DNA of 64,000 nucleotides from Marinirhabdus gelatinilytica (GTDB lineage: Bacteria; Bacteroidota; Bacteroidia; Flavobacteriales; Flavobacteriaceae), in the NCBI RefSeq assembly GCF_003353425.1, contig NZ_QRAO01000002.1:491906-555905 (forward strand). The letters run 5' to 3'. Made by a program: the position numbers and the translations under genes. The notes beneath the pieces were generated by a model that saw only the letters and a list, made by a program, of their open reading frames with translations, was not told the origin of the DNA and searched no databases. Shown here in pieces: positions 15,262-23,076 of the stretch; position 1 is the stretch's first letter; every line of letters starts with the position of its first letter.

Positions 15262-17676
15262 CTACCTTAACTTTGGAAAATCGCTTGGGTTTGCTTCATG
15301 CATGATGGCATATACCTTTTCAAAAACGTCTTCTGCTGAAGGTTTGCTGAAATAATCCCCATCGGTTCCATACGCGGGACGGTGTGGTCTTGCCGTGAGC
15401 GTTTGTGGCTTGCTGTCCAAATACTGATAGCCGTTTTGGTTGTCCAAAATTTCCGAAAGTATGTATGCCGAAGCTCCTCCGGGTACATCCTCGTCTATCA
15501 CGAGCAGGCGGTTGGTTTTCTTCACGCTCTCCACCATTTGTTTGTCCAGGTCTAGTGGGAGTAGCGACTGTACGTCAATAATCTCGGCGTCTATACCTAC
15601 TTGCTGTAGTTCTTTTGCGGCCTCCTCAATAATTCGTAAAGTACTTCCGTAGGAGACCAAAGTGATATCGCTACCTTCCTTGATGGTTTCCACCACTCCA
15701 ATAGGTGTCTTGAATTCGCCCAAATTGCTCGGCATTTTTTCTTTTAATCGATACCCGTTCAAACATTCTACGATAAGCGCAGGTTCATCGGTCTCCAACA
15801 GCGTATTGTAAAAACCGGCTGCCTTGGTCATATTTCGGGGCACCAAAATGTACATCCCGCGCAGTAAATGGATCAGTCCGCCCATTTGCGAACCGCTGTG
15901 CCATATTCCTTCCAGGCGGTGCCCACGTGTACGCACGATCAATGGTGCTTTTTGGGTGCCGTTGGTTCGGTAGCGAACGGTTACCAGGTCGTCGCTCATA
16001 ATCTGTAAACAGTACAGGATATAATCGAGGTACTGTATTTCAGCAATAGGGCGCAGGCCACGCATAGCCATCCCAATACCTTGTCCCAAAATGGTTGCTT
16101 CACGAATTCCGGCATCACTTACCCGCAATTCGCCATATTTCTCCTGCATCCCTTCCAGACCTTGGTTTACGTCGCCAATCTCTCCAGCATCCTCTCCAAA
16201 TATCAAGGCTTCCGGATATTTGTTGAAAATAGCATCAAAATTATCACGCAGTACCACACGGCCGTCTACTTCTTCGGTGCTATCATGGTATTTTGGTTTT
16301 ACTTCTGAAATGGTCTTGGCATTTTTTTCCGCTTCGGAATAGAGATGTGCAGAGTATTTAGGCTGGATGGTCTCAAAATACGTATTGATCCAGTCCTGCA
16401 GTTGTCGTTTTTCCGAAGAATCCTCAGTAACCACATACCGTAATGCCTTACGGGTAGCTGCTGCTATGTTTCTACGGAGCGGTTCTTTTTCGGCAGCCAG
16501 TTCGTTCGCTATCTTTTCGATGAAATTTTTGTTGGCCGAAGCTTCAGTAACTTTTTTAAGTAGCGCTACGGCTTCTTGCTGTTCACGTTTTTGTGGCTCC
16601 AAGAAAGCATTCCATGCGGCTTTCTTCCCGTCACGAACTTGCTTTTTGATATCTTTTTCAATTGCTGAGAGGTCTTCATCGGTAGCAATATTATTCTCAA
16701 GCATCCATTGGCGCATCTGCACATTGCAATCGTATTCGGCTTCCCACTCCAGACGCTCCTTGCTTTTGTAGCGCTCGTGCGAACCACTGGTAGAGTGTCC
16801 TTGGGGCTGGGTGAGTTCCAATACGTGTATCAATACGGGAACGTGCTCCTCACGGGCAATCTTGGAAGCTTTTTGGTATGCCTCTATCAATTCTGGGTAG
16901 TTCCAGCCGTTTACTTTTATGATTTCGTAACCGTTCTCGTCCTCGGTACGTTGGAAGCCCTTTAAAATTTCTGAAATATTTTCTTTAGTGGTCTGGTGGC
17001 GTGCGTGTACCGAAATACCGTACTCGTCGTCCCAAACGCTAATTACCATAGGTACTTGCAATACACCGGCAGCGTTTATGGTTTCCCAGAACAGTCCTTC
17101 ACTGGTACTGGCGTTACCAATGGTGCCCCAAGCTACCTCGTTACCGTTTATGGAAAAGTTGGTCTTGTTTCCAATGCCCTTCACATTTCTGAAGATCTTG
17201 GAGGCCTGTGCCAATCCCAGCAAGCGTGGCATCTGGCCAGCGGTGGGGGAAATATCGGCACTACTGTTTTTTTGTGCGGTTAGGTTTTTCCAGCTTCCAT
17301 CCTCGTTCAAACTATGGGTTGCAAAGTGTCCGCCCATTTGGCGACCTGCACTCATGGGATCTGCTTCCAGTTCGGTGTGTGCGTAGAGTCCTGCGAAAAA
17401 TTGTTGGATGGTAAGTTTGCCAATGGCCATCATAAAAGTCTGGTCGCGATAGTAACCACTACGCCAGTCTCCATTTTTAAAGGCCTTTGCCCAAGCAAGT
17501 TGGGGTACTTCCTTACCATCGCCAAAAATCCCGAACTTGGCTTTTCCGGTGAGTACCTCGCGACGTCCCAATAGACTACATTCGCGGCTGGTGACGGCAA
17601 TTTTATAGTCGTTTAAAACTTCGGCCTTAAAATCGTCAAAAGATAATTCGCTGTTGGTCTGTGGGTTTGTTTGCAT
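15262..17676 (-). CDS. Fused alpha/beta E1 component of a 2-oxoacid dehydrogenase
   Basis: The protein has 804 residues, with E1-alpha (about 1-430) and E1-beta (about 470-804) joined in one chain, a common arrangement in Bacteroidota. In the alpha part, GTIGNASTSEGLFWETIN carries the thiamine diphosphate region, and the RYKSKERLEWE region and the HSTSGSHERY loop follow. In the beta part, GEDAG, QGLEGMQ, and RTRGHR are typical. It decarboxylates branched-chain 2-oxoacids, or a similar substrate, for a dehydrogenase complex; E2 and E3 are not in the window. I start at the ATG at 17676, after the promoter; a frame extension to 17736 overlaps the promoter and is unlikely. Confidence 0.88.
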   Translation of the reverse strand: MQTNPQTNSELSFDDFKAEVLNDYKIAVTSRECSLLGRREVLTGKAKFGIFGDGKEVPQLAWAKAFKNGDWRSGYYRDQTFMMAIGKLTIQQFFAGLYAHTELEADPMSAGRQMGGHFATHSLNEDGSWKNLTAQKNSSADISPTAGQMPRLLGLAQASKIFRNVKGIGNKTNFSINGNEVAWGTIGNASTSEGLFWETINAAGVLQVPMVISVWDDEYGISVHARHQTTKENISEILKGFQRTEDENGYEIIKVNGWNYPELIEAYQKASKIAREEHVPVLIHVLELTQPQGHSTSGSHERYKSKERLEWEAEYDCNVQMRQWMLENNIATDEDLSAIEKDIKKQVRDGKKAAWNAFLEPQKREQQEAVALLKKVTEASANKNFIEKIANELAAEKEPLRRNIAAATRKALRYVVTEDSSEKRQLQDWINTYFETIQPKYSAHLYSEAEKNAKTISEVKPKYHDSTEEVDGRVVLRDNFDAIFNKYPEALIFGEDAGEIGDVNQGLEGMQEKYGELRVSDAGIREATILGQGIGMAMRGLRPIAEIQYLDYILYCLQIMSDDLVTVRYRTNGTQKAPLIVRTRGHRLEGIWHSGSQMGGLIHLLRGMYILVPRNMTKAAGFYNTLLETDEPALIVECLNGYRLKEKMPSNLGEFKTPIGVVETIKEGSDITLVSYGSTLRIIEEAAKELQQVGIDAEIIDVQSLLPLDLDKQMVESVKKTNRLLVIDEDVPGGASAYILSEILDNQNGYQYLDSKPQTLTARPHRPAYGTDGDYFSKPSAEDVFEKVYAIMHEANPSDFPKLR

Positions 17677-17705
17677 TGGGTAAAATATATGGTAAAGATC
17701 TTTTG

Positions 17706-17736
17706 CAAAAGTAGCTAAAAACCGCCAATGAAACAA
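17706..17736 (-). promoter_or_regulatory. Promoter of the E1 gene
   Basis: On the minus strand TTG (17736-17734), 20 bases, TACTTTTG (17713-17706) match the Bacteroidota promoter pattern in full. The predicted transcription start lies about 25 bases before the ATG at 17676. Confidence 0.7.
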
Positions 17737-17780
17737 TGTTAAAGTATTAATGAATCTTCAACAAAAAGGTTCAGGGCGCA

Positions 17781-18005
17781 TTATTTTTTTGAAAATTTCA
17801 ACAATTTCAGCAAAACGATGCGAATCAATAAAATAAAAGGTAGCCCGTGTAGCAACACATCAAACCAATCTTTTGGTTTCATGCCGTTGGCTCCCCCGGC
17901 GATCCATCTTAATTTCCCCCAAAGGTGCGGCTCGGGGAAAAACGGGGCAAGGCCTAGCGTAAGACATACTAGGAGTATTAGTTTCCAATTGTTCCAGAAG
18001 TCCAT
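17781..18005 (-). CDS. Small conserved membrane protein
   Basis: The protein has 74 residues and two hydrophobic segments flanking a polar loop with PEPHLWGKLRW and GANGMKPKDWFD. I recognise this as a small inner-membrane protein widespread in Bacteroidota and sometimes labelled an RND-associated protein, without experimental function. It starts 15 bases after the preceding outer-membrane gene in the same direction, so it is probably the last gene of that operon. The C-terminus is basic, suggesting a cytoplasmic end. Confidence 0.7.
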   Translation of the reverse strand: MDFWNNWKLILLVCLTLGLAPFFPEPHLWGKLRWIAGGANGMKPKDWFDVLLHGLPFILLIRIVLLKLLKFSKK

Positions 18006-18020
18006 TGTAAAAGATGTTGT

Positions 18021-20849
18021 TTAATACCAGCGTCTTGTGAACAACCCCAACAGTGTTTTGGGGCTCAGGGTAACTATAAAGCGAATCCGCTCTTCGTAAT
18101 TGGGCAGTCCGGGCTCCCATCCCAAGTTGGAGTAGAGGGGGAGATAGATTTCAAAATAATCCATTAAAAGACTTATGCGTATGCCACTATCGTATACAAA
18201 CCTGGGGTGCTGCCCACGGTTATCTATAAGGCCAACGTCTCCATAGGCGTAGATCCATTTCCAAATATTGGTGCTGGCATTAATGGTAGCCATCCATGTG
18301 TTAGAGAATGCGGGTTCCAGCTTACTCTTAAAACCTCCCTCGGCAATGATGAGCTGTTGGCTAAAGAGTCCTGTGTCTTCACTACGGCCATAGTAGTTAT
18401 AGTCGAACATATAATCTGTGGGCCTATCCAGTGCAAAACTGAAAAAGTTGCTATCGCCATTGGTATCGTTGAACAAAAATGCCCCCGCAAAAGCCCTGAC
18501 GTTAAGCTGGCGGTTGTTAAGGAATAGCTTTCGGTACTCAAAAGTAGCGTACAGCTTGCTGAATTTTTTTGAGACCTCATAATCTACAGTACCCCTAAAA
18601 TAATTGATCAGATTAGGATTGGAATACACATACTGCGCATTGAACACACTGTAGTTGGGATCTTGGTCCGGATCGTTAGGGTTCTCGTCCCTAAATACAT
18701 TTACGTTCCTTAGGTTTATATATTGCTTCTCATTGTCCCGCAGGTCGTCCGGTCTAAAGGCAAATACCATAAAGGGGGTGACCCTTTTGTAAAAAAGATC
18801 TACATCGTAGGAATAGTAGTTGCCTGAAATCCCGTACCGCATGGCATAAGGACTGTTTTCTGGCAATCGTTGGGTATAGGAGATAGAACCGCTTCCAATT
18901 ATTGTTTTGGACTCGAAGCCAAATTGTGGTTCCAGCTTGTAGTGTATTCCTTTTGGCAGAACTGTTTTGTTGTATAGTTTCATCCCAACACTTATACCGT
19001 CGTAGAGGTTGTACTCAAAAATGGGCATAAAGAACAGTTGGTTGTATTTTGGATCCTCCACATCCTGGAATAGCCTGAATTGCAAGGGACGGTTTAGCAG
19101 TCCTTTTACAGCTTTGTAGTTGTTCCTGAGGTTGAACTCGGGTATTACCGCTTCATAATTGAGGGCCAATTTCCTCACATTTTGGGCCGGTAGGGTGATG
19201 GTTACGGTGCTGTCTATAGGAGCGGTCCATTTTTTGAACAGCACCTCTTTTTTGTTGAGCCCGTATACCGAAACTGGCATTGCATTGTCCTTCAGGTTTT
19301 TAATAGTGACCTCTAGGGAGTCGTCCTTCTTTTTAACCTTTTTTATCTTAAAATCTATAGTGGTCCGTTTGGCTACATATTCATCAAAAAACCAATGTAC
19401 TGGCAAGGAGGTGTTTTGCTCGATTGTTTCCTCAAATGCTAAAGGTGTTATGGGCTTCAACAGGTTTTCAGCATAAAATTGTTGAATAGATTTCTCTAGT
19501 GCAGGTTTTTCGAGATAATCTGCTAGGTAGTGCAGTCCGTCACCTGCATAGTAATCTGAAGCTATGTTTTTGTTGAATTTTACCAAACTGTCCTTGGGCG
19601 TTGCCAGCGATTGGTGTAAATTGTTTCGAGCCATGTTCAGGTACAGCAACGGGTATTGGTCGTTAAACTCGAGATCGGCTGCGTGTGCCCATCGTATAAT
19701 CCACCAGTTGCTCAAGCTCCCTATAATCTTCATATTGGGGTAGTAGGTATCAACATAATCTGTCATGAGGTAGATTTGAAGCGCACCAATCAACCAATGG
19801 TCCTCTCTCGGGTTAAGGGCCAATGTATTTTCAAGATAGTTACGGGTTATGGTCTTGAGCTGTTCCATATCATACTCAAAACCATCGGGGAAAGGGCTTA
19901 TAAAATCTGGCAACTGGTTAAGGCCATACACGGGGGATTTTTTATAGGCTTCTTCGGTTGTCATCATCTTCGGAAATGGATAGGCTCCCAATTTTTTATC
20001 CAGAAAATGTACAATCCTATCCACTGCCAGCGCCTTCATGGGTGGGGTGACCTTGTTGTCCTTTAAGTTTGTTACAAGGGTAAGTTTGTCTGTTTCAATA
20101 GTTTCGAAAGTGGATTTTTTTTCAATATGAATGATGGCGTTCATTCTGTCTTCTCCCTTCAGCAAAACGGTTTTTGTTTCGTTAGAAGTAGTTTCTGAAA
20201 CAGTCTCTTCGAAATTTGAGTTCACCGAATACCCTTTTGGGAATGTAAAGTGTATATTGAAATTGGTTGGTCGAAGAAAGAGATCGTCCGAATTTTTGTT
20301 GCTATAAGCTTTCCAACCACCATCGTATACAGCAGGGGATATAAACCAATACCGCAGTTTAAAATTACCGTTGTCGTCTACGCCGTAGCGGGTAAATTTA
20401 TCGTCTGGCAATGTAACCGTGTACGCTATAGAGACGGAAACCTCCTCGTTGGGCGCAAGGGGAGTAGCCAGCGGAAATTTCAATATATCTACCGAAGCGC
20501 CTCGTTGCCAAGCTATATTCTCGGTTATGTTCCCCTCTTGGGATAGGGAGATTTGATGGATGTTCGTTCTTCCCCTTTCTTCTTTCTTTTCGAAATGGAA
20601 AGAGCTATCAAAGTTTTCTGCAAAACGTTTGGCCAGGGGCGTTGTCTTGGTGGAAAAACTGTTGGCCCAATCGTTAAAATAGAGCGTGTCCAGTGTGTTT
20701 TGGGATGTATTTCTATACAGGACTTCTTGCTGTATAGCGATACTTTCTTGCTGGGTATCGAGACTGGCATAAATAGTAATGTCATGCTGCGCGACCAAAG
20801 GGGCAGCTGCCAAAAAGAACAGAAAATAAAGTAACCAGCGCTGTATCAA
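18021..20849 (-). CDS. M1-peptidase-like domain fused to a C-terminal beta-barrel
   Basis: The protein has 942 residues. A signal peptide (QRWLLYFLFFLAAAPLVAQ) precedes an M1-aminopeptidase-like N-terminal beta domain and a catalytic-like domain (about 260-520). The zinc motif HExxH is missing; the place where it should stand reads RNYLENTLAL...EDHW, so the domain is probably inactive. From about residue 570 the chain turns into alternating short strands ending in aromatic residues and finishes RRWY, as in outer-membrane barrels. The start is TTG, overlapping the stop of the preceding gene in the four bases TTGA, which suggests translational coupling. No later start keeps the signal peptide. 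Confidence 0.78.
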   Translation of the reverse strand: MIQRWLLYFLFFLAAAPLVAQHDITIYASLDTQQESIAIQQEVLYRNTSQNTLDTLYFNDWANSFSTKTTPLAKRFAENFDSSFHFEKKEERGRTNIHQISLSQEGNITENIAWQRGASVDILKFPLATPLAPNEEVSVSIAYTVTLPDDKFTRYGVDDNGNFKLRYWFISPAVYDGGWKAYSNKNSDDLFLRPTNFNIHFTFPKGYSVNSNFEETVSETTSNETKTVLLKGEDRMNAIIHIEKKSTFETIETDKLTLVTNLKDNKVTPPMKALAVDRIVHFLDKKLGAYPFPKMMTTEEAYKKSPVYGLNQLPDFISPFPDGFEYDMEQLKTITRNYLENTLALNPREDHWLIGALQIYLMTDYVDTYYPNMKIIGSLSNWWIIRWAHAADLEFNDQYPLLYLNMARNNLHQSLATPKDSLVKFNKNIASDYYAGDGLHYLADYLEKPALEKSIQQFYAENLLKPITPLAFEETIEQNTSLPVHWFFDEYVAKRTTIDFKIKKVKKKDDSLEVTIKNLKDNAMPVSVYGLNKKEVLFKKWTAPIDSTVTITLPAQNVRKLALNYEAVIPEFNLRNNYKAVKGLLNRPLQFRLFQDVEDPKYNQLFFMPIFEYNLYDGISVGMKLYNKTVLPKGIHYKLEPQFGFESKTIIGSGSISYTQRLPENSPYAMRYGISGNYYSYDVDLFYKRVTPFMVFAFRPDDLRDNEKQYINLRNVNVFRDENPNDPDQDPNYSVFNAQYVYSNPNLINYFRGTVDYEVSKKFSKLYATFEYRKLFLNNRQLNVRAFAGAFLFNDTNGDSNFFSFALDRPTDYMFDYNYYGRSEDTGLFSQQLIIAEGGFKSKLEPAFSNTWMATINASTNIWKWIYAYGDVGLIDNRGQHPRFVYDSGIRISLLMDYFEIYLPLYSNLGWEPGLPNYEERIRFIVTLSPKTLLGLFTRRWY

Positions 20850-22093
20850 GAATTCTTTAGGAATTTTAAGGTTTCTATGGTTGGCAGGTTGGTTTTAATA
20901 TAGTACACCCCATTGGCGAGTGCTGCAATAGGTACGATAATTTCTTGGGCAGGGTTTCCATCCCACTGTAGTACCTTTTGTCCCAGCGTGTTGTAAATGG
21001 CAAAGCTGAAACCTGCATCGAGTGGCGCTGTGGAATGTATTTCCAGCTGCTTGCTTACCACAGTACTCTTTAGGGACAACAAAGGGCCAGGGGTGGCAAA
21101 TTGTGTATTCCCCAGCACAATTTCTTGGTCGGTTTGCAACTGTAGTACCACGGGTAAATGGTCACTCATACTGAAAAGTCTATTGCGGATAATCTGGCCG
21201 AACTCTCCTGTACAATTTTCATTACTAATGCTTAAATCGTAGCAATTACCATTGTTTCCGAAGGCTTTATAGGTGTTCTCCACGTACTGAAGCTTGGGAT
21301 TGGTAAGCATATTTTCTGAAAGCAAGATAAAATCGAACCTATCGTCCATACCGCCTCCAGCACCTGCTCCAAAGGTTCCTGCATCTTCACGGGTACTTTG
21401 TGTGTGCGTGGCCTGAAACGTATCGTTGTTGTGCCAATTCCCGGGCGTGTCAATAGGATCCTTTAGCACGATTGGGTTTGTGTTGTCCAGTAACTCGATA
21501 TAAGCAGGCTCGTTTGAGTCGTATAGGTTTAAGTCTCCTGCAAACACCACAAATGCGTCTGGGGGAAGGGAGAGTAGGTCGTTGGTGAATTCGTTCACCA
21601 TGTCCAGGCGAATGGCTTCGTTGCTGGCGCCATCACTGGATTTAAGGTGTGCCACGTAGAGATACAGAACTACAGGGTCGGTAGCCCCATTTACGGTATT
21701 CAGTTTAAGTTCATATTTGTTGATATCCCGTACCGAGGTCAATATGGTGGATGTATTTTCAAGTGTGAACTTGTCCCTCCTATAATAAAGCATTTGCTGA
21801 AGGGGCGACGTACTGGATTGATTGGTAAGATAGGGCGCCCTGTTGAAGGAAAGTGTTTCAAAATTTAAAGTCTCATTCAATAGTGTATCTGCGCCAGCTT
21901 CAGATTCCAACTCACATATCATAAAGATATCTGGTGGGAATTCTGCCACGATATCCCTTAAAATGATGAATCTGTTCCCAGGACTTGCCGAAGGAAATTC
22001 CAGCAGATTGTAAAACATTACATTAAGGTTTTCCTGCGCAATACCGGACAGGGAAACACTTAAAAAGAAGAAGGCAAGTACTAGTTTTTTCAT
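20846..22093 (-). CDS. Secreted endonuclease/exonuclease/phosphatase-family protein with a T9SS sorting domain
   Basis: The protein has 415 residues and a Sec signal peptide ending LSGIAQ. The EEP fold follows: LNVMFYNLLEF at the first strand, ICELESEAG with the metal-binding Glu, FAGDLNLYDS with the catalytic Asp and Asn, and SDHLPVVL with the final Asp-His. The last 75 residues (IYNTLGQKVLQW, then GVYYIKT) form a type A sorting domain of the type IX system, so it should be exported across the outer membrane. The substrate may be extracellular DNA, but related folds hydrolyse phosphoesters or sphingomyelin. It overlaps the next gene by four bases and follows the LOG gene by 23. Confidence 0.85.
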   Translation of the reverse strand: MKKLVLAFFFLSVSLSGIAQENLNVMFYNLLEFPSASPGNRFIILRDIVAEFPPDIFMICELESEAGADTLLNETLNFETLSFNRAPYLTNQSSTSPLQQMLYYRRDKFTLENTSTILTSVRDINKYELKLNTVNGATDPVVLYLYVAHLKSSDGASNEAIRLDMVNEFTNDLLSLPPDAFVVFAGDLNLYDSNEPAYIELLDNTNPIVLKDPIDTPGNWHNNDTFQATHTQSTREDAGTFGAGAGGGMDDRFDFILLSENMLTNPKLQYVENTYKAFGNNGNCYDLSISNENCTGEFGQIIRNRLFSMSDHLPVVLQLQTDQEIVLGNTQFATPGPLLSLKSTVVSKQLEIHSTAPLDAGFSFAIYNTLGQKVLQWDGNPAQEIIVPIAALANGVYYIKTNLPTIETLKFLKNS

Positions 22094-22116
22094 ATTTGGG
22101 ATGTTATGCAGCTTGT

Positions 22117-22806
22117 TTAAAAGTTGGGGCTGTGATTGAATTTTTCATAAAAGTCGTTGAGCACTTGCAATACCTCATCCTCGGTATCTACAATGTGCAC
22201 CAGGTCCAGGTCTTCTTTGCTTATGTTATTATTTGCTTCGAGCAGGGTAGAAGTGATCCAGTCCCAGAGTCCACTCCAAAAATCTGTATCTACAAGAATG
22301 ATGGGGAACTTATCTATTTTGTGTGTTTGTATTAAGGTAAGAGCTTCAAAAAACTCGTCCAATGTTCCAAAACCACCGGGCATTACTACAAATCCTTGCG
22401 AATATTTTACGAACATTACCTTACGAACAAAAAAGTAATCGAAATCTATGCTCTTGTCACTATCAATGTAGGCATTGTCGTGCTGCTCGAAAGGTAAGGT
22501 TATATTGAGCCCAACCGATGTTCCGCCTGCTAAGTGCGCTCCTTTGTTACCGGCTTCCATAATCCCTGGGCCACCACCGGTTATAACTCCGTAGCCGTTT
22601 TCGGTAATTTTTTTGGCAATACTCTCTGCCAGTTTGTACTTGGCATCATCTGGCTTGGTACGTGCCGAACCAAATATGGAAACGCAAGGCCCAATGCGGC
22701 TCATCTTTTCGTAACCGTTCACAAACTCGCCCATAATTTTAAATATGGCCCATGAATCGTTCGTTTTTACTTCGTTCCAGTTTTTGTGCTGTGTTTCGTT
22801 TCTCAT
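22117..22806 (-). CDS. LOG-family nucleoside 5'-monophosphate phosphoribohydrolase
   Basis: The protein has 229 residues. The two signature motifs are present: GGGPGIMEAGNKGA and PGGFGTLDE. The fold is a Rossmann-like TIGR00730 protein. Plant relatives activate cytokinins by removing ribose phosphate; bacterial ones cleave AMP and related nucleotides. In bacteria it probably acts in nucleotide turnover in the cytoplasm. It is the first gene of an apparent four-gene operon with a secreted nuclease-like protein, so a nucleotide-scavenging link is possible but not shown. The ATG is preceded by an A/T-rich stretch without a clear -7 box. Confidence 0.88.
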   Translation of the reverse strand: MRNETQHKNWNEVKTNDSWAIFKIMGEFVNGYEKMSRIGPCVSIFGSARTKPDDAKYKLAESIAKKITENGYGVITGGGPGIMEAGNKGAHLAGGTSVGLNITLPFEQHDNAYIDSDKSIDFDYFFVRKVMFVKYSQGFVVMPGGFGTLDEFFEALTLIQTHKIDKFPIILVDTDFWSGLWDWITSTLLEANNNISKEDLDLVHIVDTEDEVLQVLNDFYEKFNHSPNF

Positions 22807-22943
22807 GTTATTTTAGTCTGTAGTCTTTTGTCCTTCACGGATAGATTGCAATATATACTATTCAGCATTAGTATCTACCATCTACCTTTGTTTCTGCTCT
22901 TTTCTGTCTAACCAGAAGGCCTTTAAATTTATTCATTATTTTT

Positions 22944-23076
22944 CCTCTAACCTCTAACCTCTAACCTCTAACCTCTAACCTCTAACCTCTAACCTCTAAC
23001 CTCTAACCTCAAACCTCAAACCTCTAACCTCTAACCTCTAACCTCTAACCTCAAACCTCTAACCTCAAACCTCAAT
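22944..23076. repeat. Tandem heptamer array (CCTCTAA), about 19 units
   Basis: Nineteen units in register, most CCTCTAA, with CCTCAAA at five positions and CCTCAAT at the end. The last unit overlaps the uvrA stop codon (TGA on the minus strand), so the array starts exactly at the end of the gene. The same layout, with a different heptamer, occurs after asnB. Confidence 0.95.

Noticed and set aside
17677-17736. 20-residue N-terminal extension of the fused E1 protein
   Set aside because: It overlaps the well-matched promoter at 17706-17736, so this stretch is upstream of the transcript.
22944-23076. Telomere-like repeat (TTAGAGG on the minus strand resembles TTAGGG)
   Set aside because: It is an internal array in a bacterial chromosome next to a stop codon, with core genes on both sides.
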